Positions 1-8,666 of a DNA stretch of 43,693 nucleotides are shown piece by piece. The stretch comes from Pseudomonadales bacterium (GTDB lineage Bacteria; Pseudomonadota; Gammaproteobacteria; Pseudomonadales; Azotimanducaceae). The first letter of the stretch is position 1; every line of letters starts with the position of its first letter. The stretch lies in assembly GCA_007130155.1 (NCBI GenBank), contig SLTB01000024.1, forward strand, positions 1-43,693, read 5' to 3'. The notes under the pieces were generated by a model. The model was not told the origin of the DNA. It was given only the letters and a program-made list of their open reading frames with translations, and did no database searches. A program made the position numbers and the translations under genes.

Positions 1-1154
1 AGATCCTCCGCCCATGGCGGTAAATGACGGGGCAGCCGGCACAGGCCCGCCCGGGTCAGAATCGCCAAAGCCGGCACGTCTTCCAGATCGAGTTTGCCGG
101 CAAACAGCAGCCGCAGGCAGTCGGAACGGCCGCTGGCCACCACATGGCTCAGGAAAGTCTGCACCCGCAGCAGGCCATCGAGGTAGACGATGTCCTTGGT
201 GAAGGGCGCCCCGCCTTCAAGCACACCGCCCCGAAAAACCCGGCGCGTGCTCTCGAAGGCCTGTTCAGGCGACGCCCCCCGATCGACGCAATAGCGATGC
301 ACCTCGATGAAGTCCGCGCCGTCCACGGCCATCTGCACCGCCACCACGCGATCGGCGAGCCGGCGAACGCGGTCCAGATCGATGCTACCGCTGATCATCT
401 CCGCGAACACCGCCAGCCCCTCCTGGGTCCGGGTGGTGCCCGGATGACTGGCCGCGAGGATCGGCAACCGGTCCTGCGTGCGGCCATTGAGACCCGTTAT
501 GACATGGACCCAGGCTTCGTGATGCAGCAGCTGCATCATGTCGCGATCGGTGAAGCAAGCCGTACGCCTGAGCCTGATGCGCCGCGGACCAGCCAGGGCA
601 TTGGCGGACAGGTGATCGACCACCTCCACCACCGGAGCATCGGCACCAAGGCGCTCATGGAGCGCGACGCGCATCTGCTCGGCCACCCACGTCGCCAGAT
701 GACAGGCCGGCGCCGGCGCGCCGAGGTCAAGGCGGGCCAGCGACCCGATGGTGCGGTGAAAGAGCTGCGCCAGCTCAAGACAGTTGCTCTCCTCGTCCGG
801 CAACGGATCCCGAGGCGCACCGAAGAGGGCCCTGGAGTGGATCAGGAACTCCGGTGTACCGCGTGTGGCCAGCAGACGGGCACCGCTGGCCACGCGGTCA
901 GCCACCCGCGCCAGCCAGGCATCTACGGGATCATCGTCGGGCCGCAGCTCAGCACGTATGGCATCGAGCCGAGTCAGGGTCGGCGTCGGATCGAACGGCG
1001 GATAGCTGATCTCCGGCAAGCGCTCGCCACGCTGAAGCAGGAAGGCCTCGCGGACCTCTTCCGGCCACTCCAAGCCCCGCAGAATACGCACCGGCCCTTC
1101 GGCTGCCTTCAGCGCTGAAGTCAGGCGCGTGACCCGTTCGCCGTCCACATCCAT
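1..1154 (-). CDS. QEGLA-motif (TIGR02421 / DUF1704, MATCAP-like) putative metallopeptidase, 3' end beyond window
   Basis: Hand translation of the minus strand from ATG at 1154: MDVDGERVTRLTSALKAAEGPVRIL...; contains LLHHEAWVH (HExxxH-like) and TRTQEGLAVFAEM (QEGLA). Open to the window edge. Confidence 0.8.
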   Translation of the reverse strand, partial: MDVDGERVTRLTSALKAAEGPVRILRGLEWPEEVREAFLLQRGERLPEISYPPFDPTPTLTRLDAIRAELRPDDDPVDAWLARVADRVASGARLLATRGTPEFLIHSRALFGAPRDPLPDEESNCLELAQLFHRTIGSLARLDLGAPAPACHLATWVAEQMRVALHERLGADAPVVEVVDHLSANALAGPRRIRLRRTACFTDRDMMQLLHHEAWVHVITGLNGRTQDRLPILAASHPGTTRTQEGLAVFAEMISGSIDLDRVRRLADRVVAVQMAVDGADFIEVHRYCVDRGASPEQAFESTRRVFRGGVLEGGAPFTKDIVYLDGLLRVQTFLSHVVASGRSDCLRLLFAGKLDLEDVPALAILTRAGLCRLPRHLPPWAED

Positions 1155-1276
1155 CAGATCGTTCTCCCTGCCTGCCCGGTGCCACTCATAGCGAATGCGC
1201 CTGTGCATCTTCGAGCGAAATCGCAACGAAAGCGATAGGGAGGCTCTGAACCGGGTTCACCCCGCTCAGAGCCTCC

Positions 1277-1521
1277 CCAGCCCGCAAATCTCACCGATTC
1301 ACAGCTGCGGACGCGGAGCTACCGGCAAATCCTGCCGGTCCGCCGCTGCGGTTGCGCTGTTGCGCACCATCCATGGTGCGCATGGTGCGCGCCCTGCGGG
1401 CGCATTGCGTGCGACGCGATTCGCGCCCGGCGAATCGCTCGGTCCGGGTGCTGTTGCGCGCCTTGTCTTTACCGGCATTTCCACGCCCTCGCTTCGCGCA
1501 TCGGTGAGACATGCGGGCTAG
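1277..1521 (-). repeat. Family-1 TIR intergenic repeat, copy 1 (reverse orientation)
   Basis: CCCGCAAATCTCACCGAT at 1281-1298 and ATCGGTGAGACATGCGGG at 1500-1517; body homologous to copies at 5531, 7817 and 29965. Confidence 0.9.
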
Positions 1522-1620
1522 CAGTTGATCCTGCAGGGCTGCGCACCTGGACGGCGCTCGAGAGCAGAATGGTATGCTCCGCCACCTCGTCGCGGGCCAT
1601 TGCAAGAAGTGGAGGAGCAC

Positions 1621-2766
1621 ATGCACTACCAGTCACCCTGGATGAACGACGAACTGGCGATGCTCGCCGATGCCGCGAGCCGCTTCTTCGAGAAGGAATT
1701 CGCGCCTCACCTGCCCCGCTGGAACGACGATGGCGTCGTTGGCCGCGAAGCCTGGCTGAAGGCCGGTGAAGCCGGCCTGCTCTGCGCCGAGATACCCGCC
1801 GAATACGGCGGCGGCGGCGGCGACTACCGCCACGAGACCGTGATCATGGAAGCCCAGAATCGCCTCGGCCTCGGCGGCTTCGGCAATCAGGTGCACTCCA
1901 CCATCGTCGCCCCCTACATCCGCCATTACGGCAGCGAAGAACAGAAGCAGCGCTGGCTGCCGAAGATGGCCAGCGGTGAACTCGTCGGCGCCATCGCCAT
2001 GACTGAGCCCGATACCGGATCGGACCTGCAGGCCGTCAAGGCCACCGCCGTCCTCGACGGCAACGAGTACGTCATCAACGGCTCGAAGACCTACATCACC
2101 AACGGCCAGACCGCCAACCTGATCATCGTGGTGGCCAAGACCGACCCCAAACTCGGCGCCAAGGGCATTTCCCTGATCGTGGTGGAAACCGATGCGGCAG
2201 AGGGCTTCCAGCGCGGGCGCAACCTCGACAAGATCGGCCAGCCGTCTGCAGACACCTCCGAATTGTTCTTCAATGACGTCCGAGTTCCCGCCACCAATCT
2301 GCTCGGACCCGAACCAGGGCGCGGCTTCGGCATGCTCATGGAGCAACTGCCCCAGGAAAGGCTGAACATTGCCCAGGCTGCCGTGGTCGCCATGGAGCGC
2401 GCCGTGGATCTCACCATCGACTTCGTCAAGCAGCGCAAGGCCTTCGGCAAGACCGTGTTCGACTTCCAGAACACCCAGTTCAAGCTTGCCGAGTGCAAGA
2501 CCAAGGCAACCATTGCCCGGACCTTCGTCGACAACTGTCTGCTCTGGCACCTCGAGGGCAAGCTCGATGCCACCACGGCGTCCATGGCCAAGTACTGGTG
2601 TACCGACACCCAGGGCGAGATCATCGACGAGTGTGTCCAGCTCCACGGCGGCGCCGGCTACATGAGTGAGTATCCCATCGCACAGATGTACGCTGATGCC
2701 CGCGTGCAGCGCATCTACGGCGGTACCAACGAAATCATGAAGGTGCTTATCAGCCGTTCGCTGTAG
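1621..2766 (+). CDS. Acyl-CoA dehydrogenase
   Basis: MHYQSPWMNDELAMLADAASRFFEKEFAPHL...AMTEPDTGSDLQAVK...QLHGGAGYMSEYPIAQMYADARVQRIYGGTNEIMK; ACAD signatures. Start moved in from the ORF-track start at 1525. Confidence 0.93.
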   Translation: MHYQSPWMNDELAMLADAASRFFEKEFAPHLPRWNDDGVVGREAWLKAGEAGLLCAEIPAEYGGGGGDYRHETVIMEAQNRLGLGGFGNQVHSTIVAPYIRHYGSEEQKQRWLPKMASGELVGAIAMTEPDTGSDLQAVKATAVLDGNEYVINGSKTYITNGQTANLIIVVAKTDPKLGAKGISLIVVETDAAEGFQRGRNLDKIGQPSADTSELFFNDVRVPATNLLGPEPGRGFGMLMEQLPQERLNIAQAAVVAMERAVDLTIDFVKQRKAFGKTVFDFQNTQFKLAECKTKATIARTFVDNCLLWHLEGKLDATTASMAKYWCTDTQGEIIDECVQLHGGAGYMSEYPIAQMYADARVQRIYGGTNEIMKVLISRSL

Positions 2767-2784
2767 GCGCCCGGCAGCGGGCTC

Positions 2785-2823
2785 GGCGCTGTCCCGAGGC
2801 GCTGTCCCGAGGCGCTGTCCCGA
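2785..2823. repeat. 3 x 13-bp tandem repeat GGCGCTGTCCCGA
   Basis: Three direct copies at 2785-2797, 2798-2810 and 2811-2823. Confidence 0.9.
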
Positions 2824-3107
2824 AAGGAACGTTCGATTTCCGCGTGGCGATGGCACCGGATCGGCAGGCCCGATCGCGTGCGATTGATCCGCACACCGGC
2901 GGCGAGCCTGCGCCGCGTACACGCGTGATCCGCATGCGGCTCCCTCACAGGAGGGGGTTCTGTAGGCCCGACCGTGTAAGGTCGGCAAGGTTGCGGCGCG
3001 CACGCGCGCTCGCCCACAGGAGGGGGTTCCATTGAGCTGATCCCATCGCTACTGCCAGCCTGCTATGCTCAGCCGCCACGGGCACCGTATCCAAGGAAGC
3101 ACTACCA

Positions 3108-5534
3108 GTGCCCAGGCCTCTCGATCTCCTGCCCGTCTGGCTGCGCGAACGCAGCCTCGCCCTGAACGATCATGGCACGAAGCCCGAGCGCCCCATGGTG
3201 CTCTACTGGATGCGCGTCGCCATGCGCAGCGAAGAGAATCCCGCCCTGGAAGCCGCGCTGACGCTGGCCCACGCTCTCCGCCGGCCGCTGCTGGTCTATC
3301 AGGGCCTTTCGGAACGCTATCCCTTCGCCTCGGACCGCCACCATCGATTCATTCTCGAAGGCGCTCGGGATGTCGCATCGGCGCTGGCAGAGCGCGGCGT
3401 GGCCTATGCCTTTCACCTCGAAAGACCGGGCCATCGAGCTGATCATCTCCTGACGCTGGCAGCCCGGAGCGCGGCCGTGGTCACGGAGATCTTCCCCTGG
3501 AAGCCGCTGGCGGACTGGACGTCGACCTTGGCACGAAGCGCTGACTGCACCGTGATGGCCGTGGACAGCAGTTGCCTCGTTCCCATGCCGCTGGTCGACG
3601 CCAGAAGCTGCGACCGAGCCTTCCGCTTCCGGGATGCCACCGCCAATCTGCGCCGCAAGGCACTCCAAGCGCCGAGCATCGCCCCTCTGCCAGCGGTACC
3701 CGGAGCACTGCCGAAGCTGCCCTTTGAACCGGTGAGCCTCGAGCAGGCGGATCTGGCTATGCTGATCGCCAGCTGCGAGATCGATCACACAGTAGCCCCT
3801 GTGCCTCATACGCCGGGCGGCAGCCGTGCCGCAGAGAAGCGATGGCAGTCGTTCAGGGATCAGCGCCTCGTCCGCTACCACCGCCAGCGCAACGATCCCC
3901 TCGCAGATGGCGTCAGCCGGCTCTCGGCTTATCTACACTATGGGCAGATCTCCCCTTTCACGGTGGCCAGAGACGCCGTCGCCACAGGCGATGCAGGCGC
4001 CGAAAAGTTCCTCGATGAACTCCTGGTCTGGCGCGAACTCGCCTGGGCGTTCTGCTTTCATCACCCGCAGCACGAAAAGCTGTCAGCCCTGCCCGAATGG
4101 GCACGGGCCACGCTCGAGACCCATCGCCAGGACCGCCGTTCGGCGCTCCACGACTGGGAAACCCTGGCCCGCGGGCGCAGCGGCGACGGGCTCTGGGACG
4201 CGGCCCAGCGCTCCCTGCTCATCCATGGCGAACTGCACAACAATGTGCGCATGACCTGGGGCAAGGCACTGCTCAAGTGGACGCCCGATGCCAGGACCGC
4301 CCTGACCCGTCTGATCGACCTCAACCACCGCTATGCCCTCGACGGCCGCGACCCCAACTCCTACGCCGGCATCCTCTGGTGCCTCGGGCTCTTCGACCGT
4401 CCTTTCCAACCGGAACAGGCGATCCTTGGCAGCGTGCGCGATCGTGACACCCAGGACCACGCCATGCGCCTGGACGTCACCGCCTATGGGGCACATACGC
4501 AACGCAGTGCCCTCGACGCACCTCCTTCCGTGGCCATGGTCGGCGCCGGCGTCGGTGGTCTCTTTGCGGCTCGGAGCCTCATGGATCATGGCTTGGCCAT
4601 CCAACTCATCGACAAGGGCCGCCAACCCGGCGGTCGCTGTGCCACCCGAACCTCCCGCCACGGGCATGGAGAGGGATTCGACCACGGTGTCCCGGCCTTC
4701 ACGCTGACGGACCGACGTCTGACACCCTATGCCGATGCCTGGGAGGATCGGGGCCTGATTCGCCGCTGGCTGCCACGGGAGGGGGATGCGCTTTGGGTCG
4801 CAGTACCTGACGCCAATGCCCTGGCACGGCACCTCGCTGCCGATGTCGCGCCTCGCCTGACTTGCAAGGCCACGCGAGTGACTCGCGTGGAAGGTCAGTG
4901 GCAGGTGTTTGCCGGCGCGGAGCGGGTGGCGGGTCCCTGCGAGGCGCTGCTGCTGAATATGCCGCCTGCTCAGGCCGCCCGCCTGCTGGCCACCACTGAG
5001 CAGCCTGATCTCATGGCCATCGCCGACGCCCTGGCCGCCATACCGATGGCGCCGGTCTGGACCGCCATGCTGAAGACGGAGGCCAGCTGCAACCCGGGCT
5101 TCGATCTGCTGCGACCAGTGACCGGCCCCATCGCCCTGGCCTGCCGCGAAGCGGCCAAGCCGGGCCGATCCCATCAGGGCTGCTTCACCTTTCATGCCAC
5201 AGCGGCATTCAGCGAAGAACATCTCGATGCCAGCCCCGAACGCGTGGCGAGCCTGCTGGCGCCTGCAGTGAGCCAGCTGCTTGGAATATCCATCCTCCCC
5301 CACGACCTGCGTTGCCATCGCTGGCGCTACGCTCACAGCACGGGGCCCGCCGACGATCACTTCAGCCAACCCGGAATCGGCCTGTATTTCTGCGGCGATT
5401 GGCTCTCTGCCGCAGGCGGCATCGAAGGCGCGCTGCTGTCAGGCGCCGCGGCAGCCGGGCGGCTGCTCGGCGCCCCGCCGCAGGGCCCAGCCCCAGCGAG
5501 GGGGCACCCACCTGAGCAGGCCTCACTGTTCTAG
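3108..5534 (+). CDS. Class II CPD photolyase-like domain fused to renalase-like FAD/NAD(P)-binding oxidoreductase
   Basis: N-terminal: VLYWMRVAMRSEENPALEAA..., FLDELLVWRELAWAFCFHHPQHEKL, LNHRYALDGRDPNSYAGILWCLG (class II photolyase-like). C-terminal: VAMVGAGVGGLFAARSLMDHGLAIQLIDKGRQPGGRCATR (Rossmann) and GLYFCGDWLSAAGGIEGALLSGAAAA. Confidence 0.85.
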   Translation: MPRPLDLLPVWLRERSLALNDHGTKPERPMVLYWMRVAMRSEENPALEAALTLAHALRRPLLVYQGLSERYPFASDRHHRFILEGARDVASALAERGVAYAFHLERPGHRADHLLTLAARSAAVVTEIFPWKPLADWTSTLARSADCTVMAVDSSCLVPMPLVDARSCDRAFRFRDATANLRRKALQAPSIAPLPAVPGALPKLPFEPVSLEQADLAMLIASCEIDHTVAPVPHTPGGSRAAEKRWQSFRDQRLVRYHRQRNDPLADGVSRLSAYLHYGQISPFTVARDAVATGDAGAEKFLDELLVWRELAWAFCFHHPQHEKLSALPEWARATLETHRQDRRSALHDWETLARGRSGDGLWDAAQRSLLIHGELHNNVRMTWGKALLKWTPDARTALTRLIDLNHRYALDGRDPNSYAGILWCLGLFDRPFQPEQAILGSVRDRDTQDHAMRLDVTAYGAHTQRSALDAPPSVAMVGAGVGGLFAARSLMDHGLAIQLIDKGRQPGGRCATRTSRHGHGEGFDHGVPAFTLTDRRLTPYADAWEDRGLIRRWLPREGDALWVAVPDANALARHLAADVAPRLTCKATRVTRVEGQWQVFAGAERVAGPCEALLLNMPPAQAARLLATTEQPDLMAIADALAAIPMAPVWTAMLKTEASCNPGFDLLRPVTGPIALACREAAKPGRSHQGCFTFHATAAFSEEHLDASPERVASLLAPAVSQLLGISILPHDLRCHRWRYAHSTGPADDHFSQPGIGLYFCGDWLSAAGGIEGALLSGAAAAGRLLGAPPQGPAPARGHPPEQASLF

Positions 5535-5801
5535 CCCGCATATCTCACCGATGCGCGAAGCGAGGGCGTGGAGATGTCGGAAAAGACAAGGCGCGCGCCA
5601 GTTCGGGCGCGCAGGCGCACTTGACAGTACGTCGACTGATTCGCCGGGAGCGAATCGGGTCGCATGCAGTGCGCCCGCAGGGTGCGCGCCAGGGAAGGCG
5701 CGCAACAGCACCCGGACCGAGCGCAACCGCACCGGCGGACCGGCAGGATTTGCCGGCATATCCGCGTCCGCAGCCGTGAATCGGTGAGATTTGCGGGCCA
5801 G
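5531..5801 (+). repeat. Family-1 TIR intergenic repeat, copy 2
   Basis: CTAG-CCCGCATATCTCACCGAT at the left and ATCGGTGAGATTTGCGGG-CCAG at the right; left flank TAG is the photolyase-fusion stop codon. Confidence 0.92.
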
Positions 5802-5968
5802 GAGTCTGCGCGGTAGGACTGAGCGCATGCGAGACGTTCCCCATTTGAGGCCGATTCGACGCCCGATTGAGGAGCGTAGTGCTGCCAAGTGACGAAACGG
5901 GGCGATCGTAGCGAGCCGAAGTGGGGGCGCCGCAGCGCGTTCACATTCTACCGCGCAGACTCCTGGCC
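5796..5968. repeat. Family-2 inverted-repeat element, copy A
   Basis: Perfect 21-bp inverted repeat GGCCAGGAGTCTGCGCGGTAG (5796-5816) / CTACCGCGCAGACTCCTGGCC (5948-5968); interior homologous to 14909-15113. Confidence 0.85.
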
Positions 5969-6050
5969 ACAGCTACTTTGTGGGGGTTGCCAAGAAAGCT
6001 TCGTCCACGCTGACGCGGACAACATGCGATTCGATGGACGAGGCCAGGCC

Positions 6051-6118
6051 TTGTGGGCGCATTCTGCCTGGCCGCAGCGCCTGACGGCGCTGATCGCCCC
6101 CAATGGGGGCTCCCACAA
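6051..6118. repeat. REP/REPIN-like palindromic element
   Basis: Inverted arms TTGTGGGCGC / GCTCCCACAA; internal hairpins GCGCCTGACGGCGC and GCCCCCAATGGGGGC. Confidence 0.7.
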
Positions 6119-6247
6119 GGACAGTGCCGGCACCCGGCACATCGTCTGGTCAGAGGTCGTGGAAGCAAGCAGTGCGGGCTCACGAGGACAACGCCGGAAC
6201 CCGGCAACTAATCTGGTCAAAGGTCGTGGAAGCGCGCAGTGTGCGCG
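6114..6247. repeat. Imperfect 67-bp tandem duplication
   Basis: cacaaggacagtgccggcacccggcac..ctggtcagaggtcgtggaagc and cacgaggacaacgccggaacccggcaa..ctggtcaaaggtcgtggaagc in direct tandem. Confidence 0.85.
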
Positions 6248-6392
6248 ATCGCCCCCAGTGCGCGCCACAAGCGCGTCACGCAAGCATGCTCCACGCTCTT
6301 CTCGAATCGTTGAGCTGGTCTTGTTCCACAAGAACGGACCCGGCGCAGGGGCAATGATACCGGCGTACTGCGATGACAGCTATGCTCTGACC

Positions 6393-7289
6393 ATGGCCCA
6401 CGGACACCACCATCACGACACCTCCGCCGACGGCCAGCGCGCCCTGGGCTGGACGCTGCTGCTGGTCTTCAGTTTCATGGCCGTCGAGGTCGTCGGCGCG
6501 CTGATCTCCGGCTCCCTCGCCCTGCTCGCAGATGCTGCCCACACCCTCACCGACAGCGCCGCATTGGCGTTGGCCTGGCTTGGCTTCCTGGTGGCCAGAC
6601 GGACGGCCGATGCCGCCCGAAGCTTTGGCTATGCGCGCTTCGAGGTCCTCGCCGGAGCCTTCAATGGTCTGGCCATGGTGGCCATTATAGGCTTCATAGT
6701 CATCGAGGCCTTCGCCCGTCTGAATGCGCCGCAGCCGGTTCTGCCGATGCCCATGATCGTCATCGGCTGCCTGGGCGCTGCGGTCAATCTGATCGCCTAT
6801 CGCCTGCTGCACGGCAGCTCGGACCACATCAACGTCCGCGCTGCGATGCTGCACGTGCTCGGCGACCTGCTGGGCTCCGTGGCGACGGTCATCGCCGGCG
6901 TCGTCATCCTACTCACCGGCTGGATGCCCATTGATCCGCTGCTGTCGCTGCTGGTGGCAGTACTGGTTCTGCGCAGCGCCATCGGACTGCTGCGCCAGGC
7001 CGGCCATATTCTGCTCGAAGGCACCCCCAGCGAAATCGACCCGAAACTTCTCGGTGACGCCCTCAGGGAAAGCATTCCCGGCGTCCGCGACGTTCATCAC
7101 GTCCACGTCTGGTCACTCAGCTCCGGCCACCATCTCGCCACCATGCACATTCGCGTCACCGAAGGTACCGACCACGGCGCCTTGCTGCCGGAGGTCAAAC
7201 GCCTGCTGCATGAGCGTTTCGAACTGGCGCACACCACGGTTCAGGTCTGCCCGGAAGATTGCCCGGATGCCACCGACCACAGCGCCTGA
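6393..7289 (+). CDS. Cation diffusion facilitator (CzcD-like) transporter
   Basis: MAHGHHHHDTS...LLADAAHTLTDSAALALAWLG...RSFGYARFEVLAGAFNGLAM...MLHVLGDLLGSV; CDF signature HxxxD in TM helices and His-rich N terminus. Confidence 0.92.
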   Translation: MAHGHHHHDTSADGQRALGWTLLLVFSFMAVEVVGALISGSLALLADAAHTLTDSAALALAWLGFLVARRTADAARSFGYARFEVLAGAFNGLAMVAIIGFIVIEAFARLNAPQPVLPMPMIVIGCLGAAVNLIAYRLLHGSSDHINVRAAMLHVLGDLLGSVATVIAGVVILLTGWMPIDPLLSLLVAVLVLRSAIGLLRQAGHILLEGTPSEIDPKLLGDALRESIPGVRDVHHVHVWSLSSGHHLATMHIRVTEGTDHGALLPEVKRLLHERFELAHTTVQVCPEDCPDATDHSA

Positions 7290-7789
7290 TAGCGCGGACC
7301 TGCGGGCGTGAGACGGCTTGCGAAAAGCCCCAACGCGGCCCAGCCCAGATCGAAGATGGGCGGGGACTCCAGCGTCCCGGGAACAATGTTGCCACGCATC
7401 CTGGCCAGACTGACATGAGGCAGCAATGCCCGCTCCGGCCGTCTTAAGCCCAACTGATCCAGCACGTGCCAGAGCTGTTCCGCCAGTGACTCCAGCGCGG
7501 CGTCCGCTGCCACGCCGAGAGCGAGAACACGCGGCCGCTCGACGCTAGGCAGCCAAAGCCATCCGGTGATGGGCTGTGTCATGGGCGCAAGGGTGATCGG
7601 GCTCGCGGCATCGATCAGCGCAGCAATGTCGTCCTCGCTGCGCTCACCGAGAAAGGCCAGCGTCAGGTGTATCGACCGCGGCGAAACCAGCCGCAATGCC
7701 GCCGATCGCGGCAGGGCGTCCTGCTGTATCCGCCGCAATCCGGCCAAAGAAGGCGGATCTGGCTGCAAGGCAAAGAAGACCCGGGCCAT
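7241..7789 (-). CDS. thpR: RNA 2',3'-cyclic phosphodiesterase (2H family)
   Basis: MARVFFALQPDPPSL...; two 2H motifs HLTLAFLG and HVSLAR. Confidence 0.88.
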   Translation of the reverse strand: MARVFFALQPDPPSLAGLRRIQQDALPRSAALRLVSPRSIHLTLAFLGERSEDDIAALIDAASPITLAPMTQPITGWLWLPSVERPRVLALGVAADAALESLAEQLWHVLDQLGLRRPERALLPHVSLARMRGNIVPGTLESPPIFDLGWAALGLFASRLTPAGPRYQALWSVASGQSSGQT

Positions 7790-7816
7790 GGGTTCAGCGC
7801 TCCGAGGACGAACGGC

Positions 7817-8077
7817 TTAGCCCGCATATCTCCCCGATGCGCGAAGCGAGGGCGTGGAGGAGATGTCGGACAAGACAAGGCGCGCGACAGTTCGGGCGCG
7901 CAGGCGTACTTGACAGTACGTCGACCGATTCGCCGGGAGCGAATCGCGTCGCATGCAGTGCGCCCGCAGGGTGCGCAGCATGGATGGCGCGCAACAGCGC
8001 AACCGCACCGGCGGACCGGCAGGATTCGCCGGCATATCCGCGTCCGCAGCCGTGAATCGGTGAGATTTGCGGGTTAG
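7817..8077 (+). repeat. Family-1 TIR intergenic repeat, copy 3
   Basis: TTAG-CCCGCATATCTCCCCGAT ... ATCGGTGAGATTTGCGGG-TTAG; identical TTAG flanks. Confidence 0.92.
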
Positions 8078-8136
8078 AACCGGCCACATTCGTCGGGCCC
8101 TATAAGGTACCAGCGACCACCCTCGAGGATGGCGCG

Positions 8137-8523
8137 TCAGCCTCCCAGCGGCCAGGGGTTGCGGCTGTAGGCCACAGCGAGCATATAGATGAAAGCCAGC
8201 AACGCTGCTGCGAAGGCGGCACTTCGAACGGCCTTGTTCGGCCCGAAGCGAAACGCCACCAGACCGAGGCCAATGTAGGCCAGCAGGGCGAACAGCTTGG
8301 CCGTCAGCCAGCCATGAGTGAAGGGATACTGGGAGGTGGACAGCACCAGCATGAGTGCCGACAGCAGCAACAGGGTGTCCACTACGTGGGGCAGGATCTT
8401 CGCCGGTTTCAGCAGCCGCAGCGGAGAATCGGTAAGCATCCACAGGCCCCGCAGGACGAAACCGGCCAGGGACAGATAGACACAGGCCACGTGCACCCAG
8501 AACCCGATCGCGTACATCGTCAC
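8137..8523 (-). CDS. SirB2 family inner-membrane protein
   Basis: MTMYAIGFWVHVACVYLSLAGFVLRGLWML...LPHVVDTLLLLSALML; SirB-like HVxC..LS pattern and hydrophobic helices. Confidence 0.82.
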   Translation of the reverse strand: MTMYAIGFWVHVACVYLSLAGFVLRGLWMLTDSPLRLLKPAKILPHVVDTLLLLSALMLVLSTSQYPFTHGWLTAKLFALLAYIGLGLVAFRFGPNKAVRSAAFAAALLAFIYMLAVAYSRNPWPLGG

Positions 8524-8666
8524 CTCCCCCTAGGTCAGCTGCAATCATGACACTGGCCAAGCGCGGCTGCAGCGTGGATCGCAGCCCAACCCTACGCGGG
8601 AGCAGCGCCAGCTTCTATACTGTCGAGCTGTGCACCCGCACCAAACCCAGGAATTTGGATGTCCGC

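Noticed and set aside
24-1118. 364-aa plus-strand ORF at the window start
   Set aside because: Antisense to the QEGLA metallopeptidase-like gene, which carries recognisable motifs; the plus ORF has no domain pattern.
1633-3003. 456-aa minus-strand ORF antisense to acyl-CoA dehydrogenase
   Set aside because: Shadow ORF produced by high GC codon bias; the plus-strand protein is a clear ACAD.
4083-5369. 428-aa minus-strand ORF antisense to the photolyase fusion
   Set aside because: Shadow ORF with low-complexity G/A/R-rich composition; the plus-strand frame has clear domain motifs.
5281-5787. Apparently conserved peptide (…DSTSTDSPGANRVACSAPAGC…AAVNR) recurring in several small ORFs
   Set aside because: Arises because the ORFs read through copies of the family-1 DNA repeat in different frames and orientations; no start-site or codon evidence for a gene.
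5889-6392. N-terminal extension of the CDF transporter ORF
   Set aside because: Runs through family-2 and REPIN repeats; the true protein most likely starts at ATG 6393 (MAHGHHHH).
5531-8077. Possibility that the repeats at 5531 and 7817 form a CRISPR or composite transposon around the CDF/thpR genes
   Set aside because: Repeats are ~250 bp with a 2 kb gap, no spacers, no cas or transposase genes; both copies are in direct orientation but so is copy 4, so no composite unit is implied.
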